Source: Lepraria neglecta
Lineage: Eukaryota > Ascomycota > Lecanoromycetes > Lecanorales > Stereocaulaceae
Direction of reading: 5' to 3'
DNA: 64,000 bases
Assembly: GCA_033220425.1 (NCBI GenBank)
Contig: CM065646.1
Location: 6,230,036 to 6,294,035 of the forward strand
Under the pieces are notes generated by a model. The model did not search any database. It saw only the letters and a list, made by a program, of their open reading frames with translations, and had not been told where the DNA came from. Positions 44,139-56,729 of the stretch are shown here, piece after piece. A program made the position numbers and the translations under genes. The first letter of the stretch is position 1; each line of letters begins with the position of its first letter.

Positions 44139-45001
44139 AAAGTATCAAGTTGAGGTGGAAGGATCGGCTGCAACGCCGCGAGAGTTCCCTAGATTCCCCG
44201 CCCCCCTCCTACTAGATTCCTTAGGATTCATCTGATATCTATTAGATATCTATTAATATCGATTAGTTGTCTAGGGTTACAAGCTGTAATTATGCTGTGT
44301 TGAATATATGGTTGTCGAACGTTGTCGAACGGGCTTGGTATATTAAGCGATGAGCGTAATGAGCGCAGTGGGCGTAGTGTAATCAGTGCGATCAGTGCGA
44401 TCGAGGATGCTTGGTATGTTAAGCGATGAGCGTAATGAGCGCAGTAGACGCAGTGCGATCAGTGCGATCAGTGCGATCGAGGATGCTTGGTATGGATTTC
44501 ATATGTCTATATATACGGAGCACTGCTCATGACTTCGAGTATCGTGCTTAACTCAGTTTACTTAGTATATACGATAGATCTCCTAGATACTAAACATATT
44601 ATATTATATACTAGACCAGTCTAGTAAATACTACGAAGTCTACTTCACTCTTTTATATATAGCTAGTACCTCTATCTATGTTGAGATAATATGTATACGC
44701 GATACTAGTACGCACGGTTTGTAATATCTATAAGCTATAGTAATACGCGGTATAGCCGTAGTAGATTAAATCGTATTTCTAGAGGGTGTAATATAGTATA
44801 TCTAGAGAGAATATCGCTGATATTATTTAGGGTTATTAATACGTAGATATAGTTAATCTAATATCCCCATGAGTTAGAAGTCCCTGAATCTATTATATAG
44901 CTAGTAGAATAGATTGAATTATTTAAAGACGGGTTATAATCCTAAGTTAACTTAGAGTATATTTATCGATTCTCTTCTCCCGCTATTACTATCTTACTAA
45001 G
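44139..45001. other. Spacer with a 76-bp tandem repeat, possible LTR remnant
   Basis: At 44333-44490 a 76-bp unit beginning GCTTGGTAT occurs twice, with a third start at 44485. It is made of GATGAGCGTAATGAGCGCAG and CAGTGCGATC words like those of the chromovirus LTR modules. A TGTTGAATATATGG at about 44299 could be an LTR start, but I could not find the other end. The rest is RIP-mutated sequence with no recognisable gene. Confidence 0.5.
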
Positions 45002-45300
45002 AAGCTATCTATTAAGGGTTATCTAGGGATAGAATTAGAATAGCCTCGATTAGATAGTACTAGAAATAGCTACTAAACTATTACTAGGGTTACTCTTTAC
45101 CTAGGATATTAAGGTAGAGGTCTATAGTAGATTATAAACTAGCTATTAACTTAAATCCCTCTCTATCTCGCTAAGGAGTCGTCCGTTTTTTAATCTAAGG
45201 ATAGAATTAGAATAGCCTCGAATAGATAGTACTAGAGATAGCTACTAAACTATTGCCGGGGTTATCCTTTATCTAGGATATTAAGGTAATAGGTTCTAAA
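45002..45300. repeat. 172-bp satellite, array 2 (two mutated units)
   Basis: Two degenerate units with landmarks near 45004 and 45176. Many more transitions than the arrays at 43110 and 52450 (for example GCTAAGGAGTCGTCC, TACTAGAGATAGC). Confidence 0.85.
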
Positions 45301-46465
45301 CTAGCTAATTCTATAGGATATAATTAGGTTAGATAATTTAGTAACTATTAGAGACCTATCTAGAGCGAATCAATAGAGGTAGAATATAAGTAGGAGAGTA
45401 TAGCTAAAAAGGGAAGATATATATAGAGAGAGTAGTAAGTACTTAAGTATATAGTAAAGCTATTAGTAGTTAAATATATATATTAATATAGTTAGATTAA
45501 GCTAAAGAATAGATAGATAGAGTAAAAGGTATATTAGGAGGTAGAGGTAGTAGTAGTTAGTAAGAGGTTTTATTTATTAGTAGTAGTAATTAGATAGTAG
45601 AGTAGTAGTAGATATTATAAAAATAGTAAATAGTTAGATAAGGAGAGAGTTATATTTATTAGAGAGATAGTTTAAATTTAATTATTTTATAGAGTAGAAT
45701 AGCTAAAGAGAGAGAGAGTAAAAAGGTAGAGTTAGAAGTTTAATTAATAGTAAATCAGTTATTATAGAAAATAGATAAGTAGAGTAGTTAATAGTTATTA
45801 AATAGAGTAGAATTAATTAGTAGTAAATTAAATAAATATAGAGAGATTTTTTAAAGGTTATTTTTAAAAGGTATTAAATTTATTAGATTAGAATATATAT
45901 AGAAAGAGAGATTTAAGTTTTAGTTTTTTAAAAGAGAGTTATAATAGTTTTATTAAAGTAGAGGAGTAGAAGAAGATTATTTAAAGGTTATTATAGAGTT
46001 TTTATATATTAATATAGTATATAGTTTAAATTTATAGATTAAAGGGTATAAGGTTAAATAATAGAGTAGAAAGTAGTAGAAAGTAGAATTAAATAGTTAA
46101 TTAAATAGATATAATATAGAGGTTTTAGATTTTAGAGTTATATATTAATATAGAGATATTATAATTAAAGAGTTTATTATAAAAGACTAAGTATAAAGAG
46201 AGTAAAAGAGTAAATAGAATATTTTAAATAATAAATTAAATAGAGTAGATTAGAGATATTTTAACTATTATAGAAATTATAAAAAAGAGTAAAAGAGAAG
46301 ATAGAGAAGTTAAATTTAAGAAAGATTTAATTTAAAGAATTTTATTTTAAGTAAATAAAAAAGAGGATTATAATATTAAGGGTTAATTAAAAGATTTTAT
46401 TTAAATAATTTTATTTAAAGTAGAAAAAAGGATTATAATATTAATTAATAATTAAGAGATAAAAG
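45301..46465. other. Cytosine-depleted AT-rich stretch 1
   Basis: Almost no C on the + strand while G stays common, mostly in AG and GG. Many lines of 60 bases hold none. No gene. The boundary at about 46466 is abrupt: the sequence turns to CGCGGGCGGTGGGGC within a few bases. Confidence 0.85.
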
Positions 46466-46929
46466 GTTATATTATTATCGCGGGCGGTGGGGCAGGGTCA
46501 GCAGGCCCCGCTCGAGGACTTAGACATTTTCGCCATCTCGGGCCGGCCAAAAAGTCGGGCGGATCCCTTCACTTTGTAGACGAAAAAGATGCGCATTTCC
46601 CTTCCGATTCCAACCATACCATCCTAAGCAAAAACCAAGCCGGATCGACCACGTTATAGATAATTCCATGGCAGGAAAATGTTAATATTCATCCTCAGGT
46701 AGGCTAAGCGGCGGGCCGGCGATACTTAAATCCTGCCGGCCAATCGACCAGCGTTTAAACGACATAGCGTATTCTATTTGGCGCTATATCGTTTAAACAG
46801 CATCTTATTGGCCTGAAACTCGTAACCCCACGCGCATTAATATTGAACGTTAACACGTCACCTATTTATTTATATCAGGGGGACTCTGTATATCCGCATA
46901 TCCTATCCGACATATATAATCGAATTACC
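46466..46929. other. GC-richer leader before the large ORF
   Basis: Begins CGCGGGCGGTGGGGC and contains an inverted repeat around 46752-46798 (CGTTTAAACGA and ATCGTTTAAAC copies). Could be the 5' untranslated region or promoter of the following ORF. No gene seen. Confidence 0.4.
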
Positions 46930-49900
46930 TACGCGTATCCAGATCGCGCTATCGGTTAATCCCTCCCGCCCCGGGACCCGCCATTACCTCGCCAACAATA
47001 CTGGGAAATTAACCACTTCGCAGAATTCCCCCCCCGAAACTTGCGTATCTTTCGCGAGCTTTTTCCAGTCCCATTATTATAGTCGGTTAACTACCTACGC
47101 TGATATCACCAGTCGCTATAATAGGTCGACCTCTAACTACAGCCGCTGAGAAGAGGATAAAGAACGCCGCCCGGTAATATCGGTAGCGCCAGCGATAAAA
47201 GCGGACCTAGTAGCAGGAACGAGTAACTCGCCTATAGCAGGACGCGCTTATTAAGGAACTATAGTAAGCACTCCGCGGTTACCTACCTCCCCCTTCTCCT
47301 CCTTCTTCTTCTTCCCCTCCGACTATACTATAGCAAGTATCGGCTCCGTTACCCCGGCCGTCGGTTCCGATAGAGAGCTAGGGCCCCCCGAGCAAACTCT
47401 ATAGGGACGAGAACCCGCTACGAACCCCTCCCGCGAACCGGTAGTCCATTTAATTACCCTGTCCCTACCCTCCCAAGAGCTCGATAAAGAAGAAGGACAA
47501 CAGCTACTACTTAACAGTATATATCTCGTATAGGTCCCCGACTCCCAATAGGGAGAAGATCCCTGACAGGCTGGGTTCGAGGGGATCGGAATCCGGTATC
47601 AGGCCAACTCCACCACCCTAGATAAGCCGTTACGCGACCTTTAGCCCGATTTCCCTAGCTATCTAACTTTCACCCTGAGCCGAAAGAGGTAAGATATTAC
47701 TTAACAGGATTATACTCGAGGTAATAACGTACTTCTCAGGCGCTGATTGGCCTATTATAGTCCAGAGTAGGCAAATCGCCTACCCTATCGGTTTCCCCGC
47801 CTTTTTTATAGGTACTAGATAATACCCTAGCTTTTTCCTTCTTCCCCCTAACCGCGCGATATATATTAATGATTTTTTATCTTCCAGGACAGATTTTCTT
47901 ACTAGCTATAATTCCTTTACTATAGGCCGCAAAGTAAAGCCCCAAGAGGAATAACAAGCTACTAGATAAGCGACGTAACGCAACTACAACAGGGACAATA
48001 CCACTAGACGTACCGGCCCCTCTAATATTACCGCCGAACCAGCTCCCTTTAACCAAGGACCGGAATCCCCTCCTGGTCGGCCTCGCCATCTATCACCCCC
48101 GAATAGCTCCCTTCTTCGGCAGAATCCTACCGCTAGCGAGCCTACCGCCCTCTTTAATCCTACTACAGAGGATAATAATCACCTCTGTATCAATCGAGTC
48201 ACCCGTAAACAGCCTACTACTTCCTCTCCTAGATCTAGTTACTCTTAACCTAAAGCTCCTTCGACCTCTAGTACCGCGAATAACGTTCCACTATCTACAG
48301 GGACCGATACCCGCTCTCAGTCTATAGATCTATCCAGTAGAAGTAACAGCCTGAATCAGATCATCGAGCAGGACATATCCTATACACCAAATATTAGCCA
48401 GGGTCCAGGAGTCAATAATAATAAGAATACCCTATATCCTATCCCCTAACTCTAACCGCGTTCCTCTACAAGCGCCTCGTTACCAGTAGCCTCTTTAATA
48501 TTAAGGGTTACCGCAGTCTATATCCCTCTTTCGACGTTAATATTAACTTTAGTTAATATCCCCTCCTATTCAACATTTTCAAGACCAATAGTAGTAACCT
48601 ACACCTTACTATTAGATAATAACGACAACGACAACGACGACAATAACAACGACTACGCGCCTGACCACGATAATCCTCTCGAGTCTCGCTCGGCCGTTTC
48701 CGGGCCATCCGATCTAGATAGGTACAATAAGTCCGCGGTATCACTAGAGGATGATCTCTCAGAACTTAGCCTGTCCGACGAAGCTCCTAATCCCATAGCT
48801 ACCGCGCAGGACTACCTGGACCGCAGCTGGGCGCCTCTCTACACGTACAGTAAGACTGCTACCTCGACTACATCCTGAATACTTGATTAACTGACTAACT
48901 AACTAACTGACTAATCACGTATCTATAGGGAACGACTATATCGGCAGCAACGGAGCACGCTCGTTAGCCGAATACACCGACTATCTCAACGAACATCTCC
49001 CTAGGACCCCTTTTCCTCTGCAATCCGGTATATATCTACGTCGCCGAGGTCAGTATAACAATTTCCGAGCGGTAGACTGGCAGGAACTCCTAGGAGGCCG
49101 CAGTAATAGCGATATCCCGGAACAGGCTCTCAGCATCGCCAGGTCCGCAGAGGCCTTCGAACAGGCCGAGTAGAGGACCGACCCTTAGGTCAGGCGCAGT
49201 TACGACGTAGATAGCTTTATAGCCAGGGTTACTATACTGGCAGTCCACCGGAAGGGCTTTAGACTTACCTACCGCCCGCCTTACCTTAGGACTATCACCT
49301 AAGACCCTTACGTCACGTTCCGGTCGAGACGGATCCATAAGACTAAACACCTCCGCCTCAGGTATAGCGTTAGCAGCGCAGGCTTTAACTACGAATATTA
49401 TATCTTCTTCCCTCGGATAACTCGCGCGAAGAAACAGCAGAAGAACTATAGCTACTATCTTAGTAGCAAATCGCAGCAAATCTGGATCGACGATATCATC
49501 CTCCCTACGCTCCGATCGACCTGTAATACCTAAGTCCGTACTTATCATCCCCGTAGCTTCGAAGACGCTAACTATAAGGCCTACGTAAGGCAGGAAGTTC
49601 ATAATCTGCTACCTAGCCAAGCTATAGACATATCTTACCCGATCCCCTCCCAAGATCTAGATACCTTTTAGAGAGAGGTATACCGTAAAGCCGACGATCG
49701 CCCTCTATTCAAGAACCCCTTTCTAATCATCCAGGGCCACGACCTCAAGATCTATATATCTCGCCCGTCTCCCGCCTAGGCTCGCGAAGATTTCCTTACC
49801 TACCTCGAAGACTATTTTAATTTCCGCAAGGAATACTTCCTACCTAGAGACTATTAGTTAGACTTTAGGGTAGAAGATACCCCAGTCAGTAATACCTCGC

Positions 49901-52242
49901 AGGCTATTACCCTTCTGCGCAAACCCAGTTACCTAGAGCATTAGGCCGAAGCCTTTCACGACCCCTCCCGATATACTACTAGCACCAAGGAGGCGAAATA
50001 CCCTTAGTTCTAGACCCGGGATACCGGCTCCATATCTGTCGCGGTCCTGGCTAATAACTACCTCTACCGAAAGTGCGGGATTATATATCCCAAAGTATAC
50101 AATCTTATCAAACATCTGTTCGATACGCCCCTGAAGAAACACAGGCCTTTCCAGAACACGTATTTCGAAGCTCTAGGGTTCAGCCAGTTAAATCTCGACC
50201 GCTAGTATAAGGCCAATTATAAAGGGTCATCATCCGCACGTCGGCGGAAACACGAGCAGCTCGTCCGTCAATACAACACGACCAAAATCCGGCTTCAGGC
50301 GGCCCTGAAGTCCGCCGAAGACACTACTTATCGTCCGCCACGGCCCCAGCGCCGCAACCAAGGAGTAGTACCATCACCACCACCTGACCTCAGCGATTAC
50401 GCACTCGATAACCCTCCTACGTCGGGTAACGAGACCTGCTCACCACACGGATCCGATAACAAAGCGCCCGCTCCCGCGCCCAGGCGCGTACCCCCGGTCG
50501 CTCCGGAGCATAAAGCGGCCAACTTCGGGGCCCGACAGGAATACCGAATAGACTTGACGCGGTTTCGAAATATGAATTTCGATACAGTCGACAGCGACGG
50601 CGACGGCGACAGATCCGCCCTAAGCCCGATATTAACTAGAGTTAACGATCACCCCCGCCCTCACCGTCGACGTGTACCGTATTTCCTATATTAGATCCTG
50701 CCTACTACCGAGGTTCTCCAGTTTATCGCCGTAACTACCAACCGCTAGCTCCTGCACCTCGAGGTCATCATAATACGCCTAGAGGGCGGAGTTAGGGACC
50801 TTACACCGATAACGTAGAAGGACGAGCAAATACATAGGGTAATAGTTATAGCTATCATCCGTACCCTGGCGCTCAGCTTTAGAGGCGACGATCCCCGGAT
50901 ATTCCTGTATCGGCCATTATAGAGGGACGACTAGACGATAAGCCGCCTATAACACAATAACCACGAAGACGACGGGACCCCTACGGTACGACTAGGGCTA
51001 GGATATCGTCGCTCCGTAGACACGTACGGTATAGTCTGGGTCCGGGCCGATCTCATCCGATGGTTGCCCCTACCTTACTTCTCCCAATACGCACTCAAGA
51101 ACCTTAGGCTCTCCCAAGACAATAACGCCTTTCAGAAGTCCTTCCGCAGACCCCAAATCGCTAATCTCCTAAACAAGGAACATTATTTCTACCGTCGTTG
51201 GCGTAAACATTATAAGACGCATATAATAGTACGGCGGGCGTACGAGCCGGTGGAACGCTGGGTAAAACGTACACTGGATCTCGCCGCGCAACTCGTCGTC
51301 AAGGAATATAATCTAGAAGTATTCAACATCCTCGCCAAGCGCTGCTACATCACAAAAAAGGACTGGAAGGCGGCCGTTCAAAGCCGCAATACAGGACCCT
51401 GCCCCCTTCAAGACGAGTAGCCCTCAAAGGCGGAGCAGAAGGAATACTTTCTGGCGCAAATAGACGAGGACTCGCGAAACGGTTTCTGTATACTCACGCC
51501 CGGGTTGGTGACCCGGATTACAGGGGCCAGGCCCCACATTATTCACGCGAAAGCCCCGGGCTCCAACGGCAAAGGAGCCGTCTTCGCTCCCTACCACAGG
51601 TTAGGACTATAGGAGGATCGGGTCCGCGCACTCTTCGGGTTCAACGAGCCGGAGTTAGAGGGTAGGAGGCGCAAATAGGAGCGATACAAATTCCGTACCC
51701 TCGTCAAACAACTCTGGACCATTTTCGACCAGACCTTTGAACATATCCTACGTTAACCCGACTGGACGTATTATCTCGGGCGCCACGCCTCCAAACTGAT
51801 ACTGATCATCCCCCAATACAACGCTAACCACCTCTCGTACATCCAAAAGGCGAAGGACGGCAATGCCGTAGAGACACGACAGAAAATCAACGGGACACCG
51901 ATAGTCCAGCGAGCCAACTGGCTATCCTGCCGTCTCGAGGAGGAGCACCATAAGTTCGTCCATCGGGTAGACCGCGCAGTAAACGACGAACCAACGCAGA
52001 AGGCGATCAGGGACATCCTTCGAGACAGCCCCTTACAAACCTTAACCAACACCAACAGCCGTACGGCCAAATATCCTCGCGGCGTATTCCACAACCTGGA
52101 CCTAGACGGTTTGGACGACACCTTTTATGAGGCGGAGATACACCATATACTAGCTAAGGAAGATAGTAGGGAGGACGCTGGAGAGGTAGAATCGGAACCC
52201 GAAGAGGGAATACGGGACGATTCGTCATCGTCAGACGAGTAG
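46930..52242 (+). pseudogene. Large unrecognised transposon-associated ORF
   Basis: Much less mutated and more GC-rich than its surroundings. It is one long + strand coding region with scattered RIP-type stops and probable introns near 47695 (AGG|GTAAGA) and 48850-48925 (an A-C-T-A-A-C run before the acceptor). Blocks in order: Y-W-E-I-N-H-F-A-E-F-P-P-R; Q-D-Y-L-D-R-S-W-A-P; P-F-L-I-I-Q-G-H-D-L-K-I-Y; I-T-L-L-R-K-P-S-Y-L; F-G-A-R-Q-E-Y-R-I-D-L. The longest open piece is 51064-51420 (Y-A-L-K-N-L-R-L-S-Q-D-N-N-A-F). The acidic C-terminus ends S-S-S-S-D-E at a TAG (52240-52242). I associate these blocks with large hypothetical proteins of fungal transposons, but can give no function. It sits between satellite arrays, like the OrsD-type gene, and may be its partner. 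Minus-strand frames here are shadows. Confidence 0.6.
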
Positions 52243-52280
52243 ATACGGTAGAATCAGAGGGTTCAGAGGTCGCGCCTCTG

Positions 52281-52318
52281 TGTGTATATATATATATATA
52301 TATATACGCGCGCGCGCA
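52281..52318. repeat. Alternating TG/TA/CG microsatellite
   Basis: TGTG, then about ten TA steps, then ACGCGCGCGCGC: 38 bp of strict purine-pyrimidine alternation, 40 bp after the large ORF ends. Such tracts can form Z-DNA. Confidence 0.9.
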
Positions 52319-52449
52319 TGACGCCCGAAGTAGTCTATATTAACTGAAGTTAACGTTACTCGCTCGCCGTACCCTTTGAAGCCTATCTCGGTGCCGGTCG
52401 ATGTAGATATCTGGTATTTATTCGCAAGGGCCCAACACGTCCATATTAA

Positions 52450-53320
52450 ACCCTAAGCCGGTACTAGAGGTGGCCGGCAAACTATTGCCGGGGTCACCCT
52501 TTATCTAGGATATATAGGTAATGGTCCTCAGCGGATGCTACACTGGCTATTAACTTAGATCCCTCTCTATCTCGCTAAGGAGTGGTCCGTTTTTCAATCC
52601 GAGGACGGAATCAGAATAGCCTCGATTAGCCAGTGCTAGAGGTGGCCGGCAAACTATTGCCGGGGTCACCCTTTATCTAGGATATATAGGTAATGGTCCT
52701 CAGCGGATGCTACACTGGCTATTAACTTAGATCCCTCTCTATCTAGCCAAGGAGTAGTCCGTTTTTCAATCCGAGGACGGAATCAGAATAGCCTTAATCA
52801 GATAGTGCTAGAAGTGGCCGGTAAACTACTGCCAGGGCCACCCTTTATCTAGGATATCCAGGTAAAGGTCCTTAGCGGATTCTGCACTAGCTATTAACTT
52901 AGATCCCTCTCTATCTAGCCAAGGAGTGGTCCGTGTTTCAATCCGAGGACAGAATCAGAATAGCCTTAATCAGATAGTACTAGAAGTGGCCGGTAAACTA
53001 CTGCCAGGGTTACCCTTTACCTATACTATTAAGGTAAAGGTCCTCAGCGGATTCGGAACTGGCTATCAACTTAGATCCCTCTCTATCTCGCCAGGGAGTG
53101 GTCCGTTTTTCAATCCGAGGACGGAATCAGAATAGCCTCGATTAGACGGTGCCAGAGGTGGCCGGCAAACCATTGCCGGGTCTACCCTTTACCTAATATA
53201 TCAAGGCAAAGGTTCAAAGCAGAATCAGCTAGCTATCAACTTCAATCCTACTTGATTTATTAAGGAGCTATTTAGTTTTTATCCTGAAAATTAGAATAGC
53301 CGGAGTTAGGTAGTACTACA
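52450..53320. repeat. 172-bp satellite, array 3 (about five units)
   Basis: Landmarks at 52580, 52752, 52924 and 53096 are exactly 172 bp apart. A diverged partial unit comes before and one after (near 53265). Less mutated than array 2. The inverted repeat CCGGCAA / TTGCCGG is preserved in most units. An open frame at 52926-53135 is repeat translation. Confidence 0.93.
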
Positions 53321-53369
53321 GGATTTTTGTGTAATATATACCCGCCCCGCGGTTACCTCGATATTGCTT

Positions 53370-53895
53370 GCTTACCTCCTTACTTGCTTGCTAGCTTGCC
53401 TGTATACTTACTTACTTACCTACTTGCCTGCTTGCCTGCTTGCTTGCCTGCCTGCTTGCTTGCTTACCTGTATACTTACCTGCTTGCTTACTTGCTTACC
53501 TGCTTGCCTGCTTGCTTGCCTGCTTGCTTGCTTGCTTACTTGCCTACTTGCTTGCCTACTTGCTTACTTGCTGGCTTGCTTGCCTGCTTGCTTACTTGCT
53601 GGCTTGCTTGCTGGCTTGCTTGCTGGCTTGCTTGCTGGCTTGCTTGCTTATTTACTTGCTTGCCTGTATAATTACCTGCTTGCTTGCTTACTTGCCTGCC
53701 TGTATACTTACCTGCTTGCTTACTTGCTTACTTGCTTGCTTACTCGCTTACTTACTTGCTTACCTACCTATATACTTGCTTACTTACTTATTTGCTTACT
53801 TGCTTACTGACCTACTTATTTACCTACTTACTTACTCGCCTACTTGCTTACCCGCTTACTTACCTACTTACTTACCTCCTTACTTACTTTCTTCC
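53370..53895. repeat. Degenerate tetranucleotide tract (CTTG/CTTA/CCTG)n
   Basis: More than 500 bp of four-base units such as CTTG, CTTA, CCTG and CTGG. Because the period is 4, all three + frames stay open and translate to Leu-Leu-Ala-Cys-type runs. These are not proteins. Confidence 0.95.
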
Positions 53896-53930
53896 TTCCC
53901 CCTCCCTATATACTAAGGGCTAATCATTTA

Positions 53931-54965
53931 GTAGATAGTAGATATTAGATAGTAGATATTAGATAGTAGATATTAGAAGTAGGAATAGATAGTAGATAGT
54001 AGATATTAGAAGTAGGAATAGATAGTAGAAGTAGGAATAGATAGTAGATAATAGATTAGAGTTAGAGTTAAAAGATAGTAGATAGTAGAAATTAGAAATA
54101 GATAGTAGATAGTAGATAGTAGATATTAGAAGTAGGAATAGATAGTAGATAATAGATTAGAGTTTAAATTTAATAAAGGAATAATATTAGAAGATAAGTT
54201 ATTAAGAATTATAAGAAAAAGAAAAAGAAGAAGAAGATATAGATAATAAAGAAGATACTAAAGAGAAATATATTTAAAATTAAACTAAAGAGTTAAGATA
54301 TTAGATTATAATAAAATATTAATAAGAATTAAGAAATATTTAAGCTAAATTTTAAATAAAATTAGAGTTAAAAGCTTAGGATTAGGGTTTAGAAAGATAA
54401 AAGAGTTAGAATTAGAATTTTAGGATTAAAATTTAATAAAGAGGTTAAATTAAAGAAAAATTATAAAAAGAATAAAGATTAAATAAAGAGGAGCTAAAAA
54501 AGAATTTAGGAGTTATAGAAAAGATTTAAAAATAATAGATTTATATAATTTAAATTTAGAGGTTAAATTATATAAATTAAAAGATAAGTAATTAAATAAA
54601 TAGATATTAGATAGAAGTTTTAGATTTAAGAAATAGATTAGTATAGAGAGGTATTAGGGTTTAAGAGTTTATAGAAAATAATAAGTATAAAAGACTAAAT
54701 ATAATATTTTAAATAATAAATTAAATAGAATAGATTATAGATTTAATTAATTATTATAGAAATTATTAAAAGAATATAAAAAAGGAGATAAAGGAGGTAA
54801 ATTTAGAAAAGATTTAATTTAAATAATTTTATTTTAAGTAGGAAAAGGGATTATAATATTAATAAATAATTAAGAGATTAAATATAAATAATAATAATTT
54901 AATAAGTAATTAAATAGTAGTTTATAATAAGTTATTTATTTATAAATTTTATTTATTTAAAGAAT
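53931..54965. other. Cytosine-depleted AT-rich stretch 2
   Basis: Starts as (GATAGTAGATATTA)-type repeats and continues without any gene. By eye about six C in roughly 960 bases between 54001 and 54960, against frequent G. Confidence 0.85.
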
Positions 54966-54970
54966 ATAAA

Positions 54971-55388
54971 TGTTACGACCCTCACGTCCGATCGTTTACC
55001 TAACGGTGCGATAACCGAACGTATGGGGGTGTAGGCGTCTTATGCTTCTGTGGGAGAGGAGTCACTCAGGTAGAATGGCAGTCTTTGTGGTTGAAGGTAG
55101 TCAATGCGTTCTATGTTGATAACTAGTAAAGTATAGTGCAAGGAGTACCAGGAAGATTGATCAAGTTGAACACACTGTTCCAAACAACGGGCAAAGCCCC
55201 GTATATGTAGACATAGGAAATCCTGCCAAGCAATCCATGAGCGTTATGAGCGCACGGCGCTCATTGCGCTCATCATTCTTGAGCGACATGAGCGCACGGC
55301 GCTCGTTGCGCTCATCGCTTCAGCTGCTAGTCCTGTCTGTAGTATCTTGTCCTACAGGACAGTCCTGTCAGAACCGAGGGTTCTAACA
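54971..55388. repeat. Solo LTR of the chromovirus family (418 bp)
   Basis: TGTTACGACC...GTTCTAACA, flanked by ATAAA (54966-54970 and 55389-55393), so it is a true solo LTR left by LTR-LTR recombination. The variable module is ATGAGCGCACGGCGCTCATT-like, twice. Little RIP damage compared with its C-depleted surroundings. Confidence 0.93.
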
Positions 55389-55393
55389 ATAAA

Positions 55394-56724
55394 TAATTTA
55401 AGTAAAAAGAAAATTTTATAATAAGATTAAAAGAGAGTTAAGATTAAGTTATTTTATAAATATTTTTAGAATATTAGATAAGTTAGTAGATATTAGTTTT
55501 ATTAGAAGTAGAAATAAAAGAAAGAGAGTAGATAGAAATAGAAATAGAAATTGAAGGGGAATAAATAGAGATAGAAATAGAAATAGAGAGTAAATAAGTA
55601 GAAATAGAAATAAAGGGGGAATAGATAGAAATAGAAAGAAAAGGGAAGTAGAAAGAAATAGAATTAGAGAGGAAATAAATATAGAATTAAAAAGAATAGA
55701 AAAATAGAAGTAAAAATAAGATATATAGAGGAAGAAATATTATTTAAATAAAGATTATAAGTTTAATATATTTTTTAAAGAATAGATAGATAAGTATATA
55801 TATATATAAATCGAGAGAAAATAATTAATAATAAGAATTAAATAAAAAAGAATATAAAAAGAAATTAAAGTAGATAGAGTTTAAAAAGGATTAGAAAAAG
55901 GAAAAAGAAGATTTTTAATAAAAGAAGAGAAGGTTTTAGAGATATAAATTAATAGAGATATAAATTAATAGAAATTAAAATTAAAGGGTAAAATAATAGA
56001 AAGGATTTAGAATTATATAAAGAAGAATTAAATTAAAGAGAAAGAATTATTTATAAAATAGAAGTTATTAGAGGTTAAGAATTTTTAATAGAGTTTTAGT
56101 AGATTTTAGAGGTTATAAGATTAGATTTATTAAAATCAGGGGATTTTTAAAAGAGAGATTTAGTTTTAGGGATTAAGAGGGATTTTTTAAGGGGTTAAAG
56201 GATTTTTAGTTATAAAGGATTTTTAAAGAGGTAGAGTATTTATAGAGAAGGGGTTTAGGGGTTTTAAAGGGTAGAAGTATTTATAGAGAAGGATTTTAGG
56301 GGTTAGAAGGTAGGAATTATATTTATAAGAAAGGATTAGAGGGTTTTAAAAATTAGGATTATATTTATAGAGAAGGGTTAGAGAGTTTTAGAGGCCGGGG
56401 TTATATTTTAGGGTAAGAGTTAGGGTATTTAAGGGGCCGGGATTATATTTATAGAGTTAGGATTATAGATATTTAGAGGGCCAGGATTATATTTATAGGG
56501 TAAGAGTTAGGGTATTTAGAGGGCCGGGATTATATTTAGAGTAAGAGTTAGAGTATTTAGAGAGCCGGACCGGATTTATAGGGTAAGAGTTATAGGTATT
56601 TAGAGGGCCGGGATTATAAATATTTAGGGGAGTAGAAGTATTTTTAGGGTTATATAATAGAAGATTTATAGAGTTAGTAAATATTTAAGAGAGTAGAGTT
56701 ATTTTTAGAGGTATATAATAGAAG
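55394..56724. other. Cytosine-depleted stretch 3 with a ~43-bp minisatellite
   Basis: No gene. First part has AGAAAT and GGGGAATA words. From about 56390 to 56625 a unit of roughly 43 bp recurs about six times: GGCCGGGATTATATTTATAG, then GGTAAGAGTTAGGGTATTTA, then GAG. Nearly all the remaining C are in CCGG. Confidence 0.85.
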
Positions 56725-56729
56725 ATTAG

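Noticed and set aside
49090-49602. Minus-strand open frame of 170 codons, and similar ones at 47877, 48553, 49933 and 51771
   Set aside because: Shadows of the large + strand coding region; the + strand has the coherent blocks.
53327-53923. Four long overlapping + strand open frames rich in Leu, Ala and Cys
   Set aside because: They are translations of a four-base repeat, which stays open in all three frames. Not proteins.
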